DNA from: Schistocerca nitens
Taxonomy: Eukaryota > Arthropoda > Insecta > Orthoptera > Acrididae
NCBI RefSeq assembly: GCF_023898315.1
Contig: NC_064616.1
Span: forward strand, 536,381,102-536,445,101
DNA: 64,000 nucleotides
Reading direction: 5' to 3'
Below, in pieces: positions 12,501-22,843 of the stretch. Within the stretch, counting starts at the first letter, position 1. Each line of letters begins with the position of its first letter. A program made the position numbers and the translations under genes. Below the pieces are notes generated by a model. The model was not told where the DNA came from, did no database searches, and saw only the letters and a program-made list of their open reading frames with translations.

Positions 12501-14753
12501 TCGCTATGACACATCTGAAACGAATAAAACCTAGTAGCAGTACACTTTAAATCAATACTCCCTAAGAGCAATATTTATCCTAATTACAAGTTTCCAAGAT
12601 TCCACTGTATCCATCAGTTCACATTTAGGCTCGTGTGAGAAAATATCGGCTGCTCTGTGTTATCGTCCAGAGGATCATTAGGTATCAATTTCTAGTACGA
12701 GTGATCAGTCAGTAAAGAAATGCGCGACTGTTGTACAAATTGAGGTGACTTTTTTCTTTATGTGCTCTTGAAGCCCATATTCCTAAGCACGAAAAATTTT
12801 CATTCAGTTTGATGCTGGTTGAGCGGATTTATGAAGCTAAATGAAGAATGAATAAGTAATTTAATTGTCCCTTCCCCATGTTCCCCTAAGAACCGGAGTA
12901 TTAAATCTCACCTATAATTTTTCTGCTATCCCGACCGCGGCCACCATCACCATCACGTATAGCTGATTCACTGATAAAGAAAGAACCACAGAAGGATTCT
13001 ACAGAAAAAACAGATAGATATGATATGGTGTTGCATATATTGTGTCAAGATAATGTGTTAAACTAGAGATAGACTGTTACACGTGAATAATGGTTACTGT
13101 TCGCCAACAGAGCTAAGAAACTGACAAAACTCGTCTTGCTGCAGGTCAAGACACAATAATAATCAAATGGTAAAAATTACTAACATAATATTGACTAGTA
13201 CAACCTCTGGATTAAGAGAGCTTGGCCCGAGAGATAGCTGAGTATCTAAAAGTCATAAGAATTGCGAGAACAGAGAAGGCAGGGGCGTTTGAGATTGCTT
13301 TTAGGGAAGCATGATATAATTCCAGCACCAACCGTTTAGTGAACACGTTATCACGTCGCGTCAGAATTACTACCGAATAGCTTGCGGAAACGGATTATTG
13401 CCCATGCTGTATTGTGTCGTGTGATTAATTGTCGCTACTGAGGTAACCAGCATCCACATCTTACTCGCGGACATTGGTCACGAATTTGCATCTACTAAGA
13501 ACTGGCTTCGACTTGGGCGTCTAGAGCGCCTCCTATCACTTTATGTCCCAAGGCCCCATGACACCGTCTGCCTCCGCCGACGGGAAGAGGAGCTCCGTAA
13601 CCAACCTGACAGGTGCGCCTCTCGCCCATGAAGGCAGTGTCGGCGTCCTCACATTTTGGAGAACTGGAATAGCTGATCTTCCGCAAAACCGGGGGGCGAG
13701 GCGTGTGGCCTCCGCTGCCGGCGAAGAAGAACCGAAATTCAAACTAACGTCTACTTTACCCATCAAGTAATACGCTATATTGTACCAACTCTATATTAAT
13801 TAAGCGAAGCGTCAGGAAATCATGATATCTTCATGAGCAAGGAGTCCTGTTGTTAGGAATGCTTCCAGAGGTCCCTAACTGCCGGCGAATTTCATTTGAT
13901 ATAATTTATTCGGCAGTTAATGAACTCGACTTGTAAGCTACTGGGCCGATCAGATAGTGACGTATATCAATCGACTAGTGATCTAAAGACGAATCTGTAA
14001 TCACAAGTATTGATTAAATGTTATTAGTGTTCTCTTACCTTGTCAGAGCCTGGACTGGTAGCTGCTTGGCCTCCCTGTATTCTATGGTGAGTAGCAAAGT
14101 CGATCAGTGCCACAAGTTGACTCACGTAACATTCATCACTTTTCCCAGTTACTGATAAATTGAATTACTACGTCGCAAGTATATGAAACACCCTTTCGGT
14201 ATGTAAATGGCTTTTCTCGATTCGTGGCTACAGGTTTCCACATCTATTACTGTTCTGATTTTGTCATGTAGTGGTGGCCCCATGGTTCTACTCACAATAA
14301 CTGATGGGTATGAGGAATACATAATCATGTATCTGCTGTTCGTTCAGTAATATACTCTACGGTTTTCTACAATTTCATGTATTTCGCCTTCAGTTAGATA
14401 ACACTGTTCTACAAAAAAAACCTTTTTTTCTATTTCCGATAAAAAATATTGTGATCCTAGTTGTATTTTGAGTGCTGAATTGAAAACTGTTTTTGGTTTT
14501 TTTCTGTCAGGGATAGTTTATGAGTAATCACAATTTTATTTCTCTTTTCAGTTCCTGATATAGTGCAGCAAACGTGAGGTGAAATTCGACAAACAAATGC
14601 ACATCTTTATGATGTTATAAGTTCATCACATTAATGGAGGGTGGGATCTAACATATAACACAGTAACCTTTGTGTATACACATTAAAGCATTTATTTGAC
14701 ATGAGAAATTACAGAAAATTGACAAACAATGAGCCACTGCATTGTAATGCACA
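9501..14753. other. Long stretch without recognised genes
   Basis: About 5.2 kb of mostly AT-rich sequence with no recognisable protein domain or repeat. Two places stand out. At 10580-11100 there is a C-rich stretch with a short open frame. At 13530-13740 there is a CpG-rich island-like patch open on both strands. Neither shows splice-site or domain support. Confidence 0.5.
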
Positions 14754-16406
14754 TCACTTTTTTCTCTTGTATTGTGAATCTTTCTTCTCTCGAATGATAT
14801 TCAAGCAATAATCTGCTAACATAGAAGGTACCCACTTCCCTTCATAGCGCTTTTCTATGGTAGAAATGTCTTTATGGAATCTTTTCCCCATGTTCATCCG
14901 ATACGTCACTACAACTCTCTGTGAAGTAGTCCAGATGAGAGTCCATCATATGTACCTTCAAAGAAATATTGCACCCCAAATCCTGATATGCTTTGATCAT
15001 ATCCTTCACCACTGCTTTGTAGTTAGTAGCTCTTCTTCTTCCAAGGAAGTTTTCCGACACCATCTTCAAACAGTCCCATACGGTTTTTTCTTTATCAGTT
15101 AAACATGCTTCAAAATTTGCATATTTCTGCAGCTCCCTGATTTGTGGGCCCACACATACATCTTCCTTTATTTGTGCAGCTGAAAGATGGGGGAATTTGG
15201 TAGCTAGATATGCAAACCCACAGCCTGTTGGATCCATGGACTTCACGAATTGTTTCATCAGGCGAAGTTTGATGTGAAGTGGTGGAAGTAGTATATATTC
15301 AGGAGCTACCAGACTTTCACGTTGTACATTCTTTTCGCCAACTTTCCATCTTCGCCTAGGCCATTTCGTTTTCACGTAGTCAGAATTTCGGTCTCGACTA
15401 TCTCACTCGCAAAGAAAACAGGCATACTTTGTGTAGCCTTGCTGCATTCCCAGTACCATAGCAATTACCTTGAAATCTGCACATATTTTCCATTTGTGTT
15501 CATTGTATTTTAATGAATTTAGCTCCTTTGTACGAATTCGTAATTCTCTTTTGTCAAACTAGCGTAAGCTACTGGAACAGAGGGTATTTTATTTCCGTTG
15601 TGGAGCAAAACACCCTTCAGACTTGTTTTCGGTGCATCTATGAAAAGTCTCCACTCCTGTGAAATATAAGTGAAGTTCAGCACTTTCATCAGGCCAGCAA
15701 AGTCTTTGCAAAATGTCAGTGCTTCGTCAGTTGAAAAATAAGAAATAAAGGCATGTTCTCTGTGCCTTAACACACTGATTTTGGTACTTTGGTGCAGTAG
15801 ATTATACTCTTGTAATCTTGAACCAAGCAGCTGCGCCTTTTGTTTACTTAGTCCTAGATCACGTACTAAATCATTTAAATCTGCCTGTGTTAACAAATGT
15901 GGCGATGACTCACTTGTGCAGTGATATAAAGAATCATCATCTGTGATTTCTTCAGTACTACTTATTTCACTGTCACTCGGAATTTGACCTCGGGCTGTTG
16001 AAGGTACTGGAAGGTTGTCGGAATGCTGCACTGGCATTCTCGCTGAAGGCAGATCTGGGTAAACAATGTGCCTCTTCGACTTTTTATTTGTAAAACCCAG
16101 AATTTTTGTTAGACAGAAATAACAATCAGTAACATGGTCCTTAGGCTCCCTCCACACCTTGGGAACAGCAAACAACGCCACATTCTCTTTGCCTTTCCAC
16201 CACTGAATTAGTTTGCAGTAACATGTAGCACAACAGAAATGTGGTGCCCATTCTTTATCTTGGTCTCCTACCTCTACTCCCAAGTAATGTTTGTATGCTT
16301 TCTTTATGACTGAAGAAATTTTCTTCCTATTTCTGACAAAAGTGAACTTCCCACAGATGAAGCAGAAGTTGTCCGGCTTATATCAACATCCACGACGACG
16401 TGGCAT
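14754..16406 (-). pseudogene. Broken copy of an uncharacterised cysteine-rich insect protein family
   Basis: On the minus strand an ATG at 16406 (MPRRRGC) opens a protein of roughly 550 residues ending at TGA 14756-14754. The N-terminal part has cysteine pairs that look zinc-binding: FCFICGKF, HFCCATCYCKL and DCYFCLTKI. Later come the motifs DLGLSKQKAQLLGSRLQ, FFSTDEAL-like FISYFSTDEAL, DWRLFID-like EWRLFIDAPK, GMQQGYTKYACFLCE and a C-terminal SDEHGE. I know this arrangement as an abundant, functionally unassigned family in arthropod proteomes, often multi-copy and possibly transposon-derived. Breaks: a stop at codon 8, a frameshift near 15520-15550, TGA in place of Trp at 15405-15403, and a frameshift near 14880. 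No introns are seen. Function unknown. Confidence 0.8.
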
Positions 16407-17440
16407 TTGTGCAAATTTAAAAATACCACTCTGGTAATACACCTGTATTAAATTAATAGTAGGGAACTAGACGAACGCTGATGTGTAAAAACAAGCAGTC
16501 GTTTTACCTTCAGCACCAGGCTCAGTTTACACACAGGAACTAAAAGATTCAACAGTGCTCGGAAATATGACACACAGTTACTTGTCAGCGAAAACACCCA
16601 CTCGTTACGACTGACACAAATTGCGGCTAACACCACTGTTGTAAACTCGATGCACCAACCCCTAGGAGGCGTGAAGCTTTACTGCCGAGCGAGCGACCGG
16701 CTGTCGCCGTTCGAGTTAATGAGATGTTTCAGGTGGTCTTCATGACATAGGTGTGGCGGGGGATAACCTAATAATGTCTGATTCTTCCCACCTGCTGTTG
16801 CGCAAGAAATTATCACGTTCTATCACTATTGGATACGGCAACATACCCGTATTTCTCTACAACGTCTCTGTGTATGCCTTAAATTGTGAATATACATATA
16901 TATATATATATATATACATATTACATAAAAAGTATCCCTGACAACGATATTTTGTTTACATATTTGAATTTCCCATGGTAAAATGGTCTAGAAGCACAAA
17001 CTTTAATATCAGAAATGGAAATGAGGGATTACACTCTTAGTGAAGATTAAATAACTTTGGTCAAATTTCCGCTGGCAACACGCCATCCAAAACAATGAAT
17101 ATGAAGGCACTCATGCGGCATGACTATTTTAAAAGTACTCCAACGTATCTAATACTCCCATCAGATTAAAAGCTTTACGTAACACTGAACAACATGCTCT
17201 AGCAACGCCTAAACAATATTTCATTGGTATCAACACTGGAACTAATCCAGCTAACGAAATTCATTTGTGAAGGTGTACCTGAGACATAAGAAAGGTGGTC
17301 ACTGGCTACTACAGCCACACCACTTGTTCAACAAAATCGCTGAGTGACATACGCCATCCACACAGACCCCGGAAAGCCCACTGGTAGCGGATCACCGCCA
17401 TGTCATTCTCCGCCGAAAGGCGTTATTTGATGCGGATATT
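16407..17440. other. Gap without genes; (TA)n microsatellite at 16884-16911
   Basis: Sequence upstream of the cysteine-rich pseudogene. CG-rich words at 16640-16720 could belong to its old promoter. A short TA dinucleotide run sits at 16884-16911. Nothing else was recognised. Confidence 0.5.
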
Positions 17441-17870
17441 GAGGGGTATGTGGTCATCACACCGCTCTCCCGACCATTGTTAGTTTTCGTGTCTGAGCCC
17501 CTAACTCTCACTCAAGTAGCTCTTCAGTTGGCTTCACCAGGGCCGGCGCGGTGGCCGATCGGTTCTAGGCGCTTCAGTTCGGAAAAGCGCGACTGCTACA
17601 GTCGCAGGTTCGAATCCTGCCTCGGGCATGGATGTGTGTGATGTCCTTAGGTTAGTTAGGTTTAAGTAGTTCTAAGTTCTAGGCGACTAATGACGTTAGA
17701 TGTTAAGTCGCATAGCGCTCAGAGCCATTTTGGCTGCACAAGGGCTGCGTACACCCTGCTTGCCAACAAGGCTCTCTGCATCCGGATGTTCACCCATGCA
17801 AGTGCAAGCAAAGCCCGACCGCCCTAGAATTCGGTGATCTGACGGAAACCGGAGTTACAACAGCAGAAAC
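17441..17870 (-). mobile_element. 5S rRNA-derived SINE (SINE3 type), split by a tRNA SINE
   Basis: On the minus strand, 17870 down to about 17755 reads like a 5S rRNA gene: 'cagatcaccgaattcta' corresponds to the 5S word GATCACCGAAGTTAAGC, and 'cacttgcatgggtgaac' corresponds to the 5S internal control region (CACTTGGATGGGTGACC in related repeats). The body continues at 17540-17441 ('agagcggtgtgatgaccac'). A tRNA SINE at 17541-17729 interrupts it. 5S-headed SINEs are known as SINE3. The copy is diverged. Confidence 0.75.
17541..17729 (+). mobile_element. tRNA-derived SINE inserted in the 5S-derived SINE
   Basis: Plus-strand copy of the main SINE: A-box region 'gtggccgatcggttctagg', B box 'ggttcgaatcctgc', tail ending 'agccatttt'. 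Imperfect target duplications, ttggcttcac / ttggctgcac, flank it, about 17528-17540 and 17730-17741. It is younger than the 5S-derived SINE it splits. Confidence 0.9.
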
Positions 17871-18089
17871 GCTATTGGTGTGAACAAAATCTTAGGTAAG
17901 AACTACGAAAAGTACGAGTTTACCCTCTTTTATCTCAAACAGAACTCATTTAACACACTGTGTTTTAAGTTATCCACCGATGACTATTAATTTTACTCCT
18001 GTTCCCAAAATGAAGGTTACTTCCGTCTAAGAAACATTTATTTCTTTTAAGATTTATATCACCTGTTGGACAAAATTAGGAGGCCAGTA

Positions 18090-18336
18090 TGAAAGAGAGC
18101 GCAATAAGAAATCACGTGGTTGATACCAAGATTACTCGAGAGATGGAGGTGGCGTCTCTGCTGGATGGGCGACCTCTACTCGCTCTCAGCCGTAGGCTCG
18201 CTCGCCAGTAGCCAACGCCTCACTTGCTAGTGACAACGCAAACTCGCGTTATTCTCGAGCTGTCCATGGTCTAGTGAAGACGTGATCTATTGCTCTGTGC
18301 TGGAATATTCTTGTGATTTGGCATCTGACTACAGAT
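18090..18336 (+). promoter_or_regulatory. Probable promoter/5' UTR of the three-exon gene
   Basis: A CpG-containing stretch just before the first coding exon (for example 'cgacctctactcgctctcag' and 'ctcgctcgccagtag'). No TATA box is obvious, which suits a TATA-less insect promoter. The transcription start cannot be fixed by eye. Confidence 0.35.
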
Positions 18337-20531
18337 ATGGAATTCCTCACTTTCTTGCTAAGTATTTTTGGTAAGTACCATTACTCCAAGAATAACTTAT
18401 TTCCGCTACACCAATTTTTATTTGACACCCTAAGTTATTGATTACCGTACTTCGTCTATAAAATGATTGCAGACGATTTCTCAACCTGTTGCTGCATATT
18501 TCAGTTTCTCAAAATTATTTTTATATGTAATTAATGTATTCTAGTCCTAGTGAAGAAGAGCTGCTATCGAAATTATTTTGAAACTTTAGTGAAAGGATCA
18601 ATGATAGAGGGCTGAGAATAAAGCAGCATAATATATAACGCCGAACTAACGAATTTAACCTATGCATGTGATGAACTCGTCGACATCTTAAACAAATATC
18701 TTCTCCCATTGTAATATAGCTCCAGGATCACTGTAATGAGAAATGTTCTTATTTACAACTTCTGTTTGTTGGTACAAGAACACTGTTACAAACTGTTAGC
18801 GAAGTGAAACACATTACCTGATATTCATTTCGTGTGGGGTACTTACAGACAAATTTCTGTTTCAGTTATTAGCGCTGTACTAAAACAACCTACCACAAAT
18901 TCTGGGAATTTCACACCTATTGTTCCTGGATATGAGCTGCCTGACTGTCAGTATGAGTAAGTACCACTATGTCCTTACTCTTTACTATTGTTGTACTAGC
19001 CTTCACAGGTTTCTAACATTAATATATGGACTTTAAGATAAAGTAAATTCATTTTTAAGTGTTCACTATTGATAATAATATATTAGACTAAGACCTGTGC
19101 AAGGGCAAGGAATTCACTGTAAATTTTTGTGCTATATTACCATGTACATTTCAGTTATTTTAAATTTATTTACGAATTTCCAAACAGCTAACCTCCTTTT
19201 ACACATTAATCAATGTTTAATGTTACATTTTTATAATTTAGAAACATCAGATATGGAAGTTATATGACTACCATGAGTCATACAAATAACAAGTTACACA
19301 TTAAGTCATCTTTACTATTTGTTTCTGTAATGTGTTAGGAAAATTATACATCGCCATTTTCACTTCTGTCTAGTATCAGGTTTATTTGCTTAATATTACA
19401 ATGAACTGCACAACGAACTATGTCTGACAGTCACGGCTGAAGTAACAAAACTGACTGCTGCATACGTAGCATATATCACAATAATGTTCGAAAGCTAAGT
19501 ATGGGCATACACTTCAGTTTGTGCCACCTTAATACACAGGTTGACATGGGTGAAGCTGTAGCTGTGAAATTCATTACCAGAATTTGTCTTAGTTTAGGAC
19601 ATTGATTGTGAGAAATACCTTTAATCCTGATAACATATTTCATAGAATGCACCAAGAAACTAGGTGTGACAGTTATGATGCTGACCTATAACTGTAGCTA
19701 CATCTATGATAGTATTCTAATGTAGAATATATGGAACGATGGCATGGGCATGTAAATGTTTTCTGCTAGTACTACATTAGTTTACAGCTACATTCCATTT
19801 TATACAGTAATTTCCATAACTAATGGATAAGCAATTATGTTTTCTAAATATTAAATCTTTTTGGTTAATTTGGAAATTAGCATTAGCACATCACTGTTAT
19901 TTATTACTATCTTTCAGCAGCTATTATGTTCTTTTTGCTGCTGTCGCGTTAAATTTCGCCAGTATTTCTCAACATTACTAATAATTTTGCTTGTCTTACT
20001 TTCAGTAAAGTTCCTGGTTTCACCCAAGTACCCACAGTGTCAGTTACAGTAGATAGTACTGCATTATCAAGTGACATGGATGACTTCTCTGAGCAATATG
20101 ACCAGGAGAATACTGATCTTGAGTTCATGAACAGACTGCGATCTGGAATGGAAACCAAGGAGCGTATCCAACAGTACACCACTGAAACAGAAGAAGCTGA
20201 AATGGAATATCTCGAACAGTGGTATGAGGAGCTCAGTGTCACAACAGAGCAAGCTAAACTGGACACACATAAACCACAATCAGAGCGCAATACAGCAGTA
20301 GGGAATAAACCATCAGTTTTCTGGATGGAGAACATACCTTTGCCTACAGCTACCACTCTTCTCAAATTAGTCAAAATCATGCTAATACTAATCACAGCTG
20401 TTCTAATTACTACTTCCATGTGGAGGATGTTGAGATACAATTTTACTTTCCTCTCTGGGATTATATACACAGTGAGGTACAGAAGTGCAGATTCGGTTAC
20501 TGTCAAATACAACGATACATTTGATATTTAG
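18337..20531 (+). CDS. Three-exon gene for a 216-aa predicted secretory-pathway membrane protein
   Basis: Exon 1 is 18337-18370 (donor gtaagtacca), exon 2 is 18866-18956 (acceptor tttctgtttcag, donor gtaagtacc) and exon 3 is 20006-20531 (acceptor cttactttcag, stop TAG). Intron phases 1 and 2 join without a break, giving exactly 217 codons with the stop. Residues 1-17 (MEFLTFLLSIFVISAVL) look like a signal peptide. An acidic, probably helical region spans about 58-130 (EEAEMEYLEQWYEEL). Residues 160-181 (LLKLVKIMLILITAVLITTS) form a membrane segment, followed by a basic WRMLRY and a short tail. N-glycosylation sequons are NFT at 26 and 187 and NDT at 211. Only two cysteines or fewer are seen. 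I do not recognise the family, and function is unknown. It is the only gene here with intact coding, clean splice sites and no repeat character. Confidence 0.72.
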
Positions 20532-20668
20532 AAAGCTCCACACACACATCCATCATATACACAGAACTAACCAACCCTCCCCCACACATAGTCAATTGTT
20601 GTTTCCTCATAGTCTGTTATCCTTCATTGCTATTCTAACTCTCTGAGTGATTCATTGCTGCATATGCA

Positions 20669-20794
20669 GACACACACATTTAAACACACACACACACACA
20701 CACTCACACACACACACACATACATGCAAACACGCACACACACACACACGCACACACACGCAAACACACACAAACACACACACACACACACACA
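20669..20794 (+). repeat. (CA)n microsatellite
   Basis: An imperfect CA dinucleotide run of about 125 bp with occasional T, G and AA interruptions, lying in the presumed 3' UTR of the three-exon gene. Open frames on both strands here are artefacts of the repeat. Confidence 0.97.
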
Positions 20795-21426
20795 AATATA
20801 TAAAATTGAAAATACTCCTATCACATCAACACATCCATAGTAGACACAATTAGTTTCAATTATTTTGAGAATTGTACCACAGAAGACAATTATACTTTGG
20901 CAATCTGTATTCCATCAGAAAATTTAGGTGTATGTGAAATGAATTATCCAGGAGGTGTGATTACCTGATGGTTTCACAAGAGCTTCCATGTATGTTGCTT
21001 TGTCAATGTTACCACCTTCGCCTTCTTACCCTATCTTTGCCCAATTTATGAATAATGTGCAAATAGATAAACTAACGATCTCAGGTGATTATCAGATTAT
21101 CACAAAATGTGCCTTATAAAACAAATGACTGTTTCACAAGATTGGCTAACATACTGTCCTGTGAAACGTATCGCTTTCTCTTTTGTATTCAATGCCTGGA
21201 ACGTTTGTATAGTTGCAGGTGTAAATTTTATGAGGTTATCTGTAAGAATATAATAACTCAAAATATTCAATTAACAGCTTCAGTGGAACATGGGACTTTT
21301 AAAAAGTTTGTTATATAGAATAAAAAGCTGTTTTACAAGAGCACTAGCTAATGTTACCACTTTTGCTTCAATGTTTAATGTTTACAATGCTTGTGTAATT
21401 ACAATTATAAATTTGTAGTTGTTCTT

Positions 21427-21438
21427 AATAAAAATAAA
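21427..21438 (+). terminator. Tandem AATAAA poly(A) signals
   Basis: Two AATAAA hexamers in a row lie about 0.9 kb after the stop of the three-exon gene. They are the best candidates for its cleavage and polyadenylation signal. Confidence 0.4.
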
Positions 21439-21764
21439 TAGCATCTTTGTGATGCTTTTGAATAACTTCTGTAGACCTGAATGTCTCATCCTACCTTCAT
21501 AGTACTATCGTGGTCTGACTGGAGTCCTTAAGAAAAATATTGCCATTCCTCATGTGTCCCAATAGCTCAGACATTAAGCATGTAGTGAATATTTTTTATG
21601 AATTTTCTTGCATGAAGGAATATAACAATATTCTATAATTATGCACAGAATGGATATTGCACAAGCCTTCAAATTACTCTACACAGCAGTGTTACATACC
21701 AGTCATAGTAAACAGTTAGGGGGAATGGAAGGTGAGCCCATTGAGGGAAAGAGTGTGTGAGTGA

Positions 21765-21769
<5 letters not shown>

Positions 21770-21817
<48 letters not shown>
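21770..21817 (+). repeat. (GA)n microsatellite
   Basis: A pure GA dinucleotide run of about 48 bp, preceded by a GTGA-like degenerate lead-in from about 21751. Confidence 0.97.
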
Positions 21818-21819
<2 letters not shown>

Positions 21820-22618
21820 AGAGAGTTGTCACCGCATAATGAACATATCAGAGTAAACAAGTAAATAATATACAGCATGAAAGTTATCAAATTAATCCCT
21901 GGTTCATGTAGAAGTTACTGATGCCATCATAACCATCTACATTCACTGAATGTACATTTGCTAAATGATTGTAGTGCATAAGTGTCACCATATAAACACT
22001 TGTCTAAGTACTGCTAGTACGCAGTAATTAAGGATCTGTTCTAGAACACAAACACTTGCTGCAGTTGCTTTTTATAATGCAGTCTAAATAAGCTAAGTTC
22101 CATGCATTTTATTATTTTGAAGACATCTTAATTTACCTACAGAATAATACTCATATCGGATTATTATATTTCTTTACATGTGCTGTTACGAATATAATAA
22201 TTTCATGTCAGTATTCACATAACTCCAGGAACCGTTTTCCAGCAGTGTAATTTCCTATTTCTCACAGAATGTCCAGTCCATTACATGACAGAAAACTGTA
22301 GACCTGTTGTAACTTCGTTTAAATTTCACTTTTGACATATATAGGTAAGCAATGAGATCTTACGTAGTTTTAGTGTGACAAGATTAAAGCAGAATTTTTT
22401 GTAGAATTCACGTAAATAATCCGAATTGTAACTGGAATGATAACTGAGAATTAATTCCAATAGGAGATATATATTACTGTATGTTTAATTCAATTTATGT
22501 GATTTAGCCTATAGGATAGCGGTAGCTTTGGCGTGATAAGTAAATTGTAAATGTGATGGCCCAAAGCTCAGTGCGTACAGATCTGTAAACAAAGAATTAT
22601 TTAAAAAAAATTCAGCTG
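21818..22618. other. AT-rich gap, nothing recognised
   Basis: Unique-looking AT-rich sequence between the GA repeat and a SINE. No open frame of note and no repeat family recognised. Confidence 0.5.
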
Positions 22619-22650
22619 TCTCTGAGCACTATGGGACTTAACAAAAAAAT

Positions 22651-22843
22651 AGTTCAAATGACTCTGAGCACTATGGGACTTAACATCTTATGTCATCAGT
22701 CCCCTAGAACTTAGACCTACTTAAACTTAACTAACCTAAGGACATCACACACACATGCCCGAGGCAAGATTCGAACCTGCAACCGTAGCGGTCGCGAGGT
22801 TCTACACTGAAGCACCTAGAACAACGCGGCCACAGCGGCCAGT
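22651..22843 (-). mobile_element. tRNA-derived SINE with an extra tail copy beside it
   Basis: Reverse copy of the main SINE. On the minus strand the head reads 'gtggccgcgttgttctagg' and the B box 'ggttcgaatcttgc'; the tail is at the left. A second copy of the terminal tail words (ctctgagcactatgggac) lies at 22619-22642, separated by an A-rich spacer. This suggests an older SINE end, or duplication of the tail. Confidence 0.9.

Larger units (their letters stand above)
20532..21440 (+). other. Probable 3' UTR with poly(A) signals
   Basis: Non-coding sequence after the stop. It contains a CA repeat and ends near two overlapping AATAAA hexamers at 21427-21432 and 21433-21438, with no earlier canonical hexamer noticed. 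The transcript could end just after 21440. An alternative upstream site cannot be excluded. Confidence 0.4.

Noticed and set aside
13543-13770. CpG-rich patch open on both strands
   Set aside because: Open frames on opposite strands reflect base composition; no motif, splice sites or conservation evidence could be seen.
17541-17615. tRNA gene-like segments in SINE heads (also at 30772, 57677, 58721 and on the minus strand in other copies)
   Set aside because: Polymerase III boxes are present, but stems do not fold to a full cloverleaf and each is joined to a SINE tail; these are SINE heads, not tRNA genes.
20630-20853. Open frames over the CA repeat on both strands (His/Thr- and Cys/Val-rich)
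   Set aside because: Artefact of the dinucleotide repeat.
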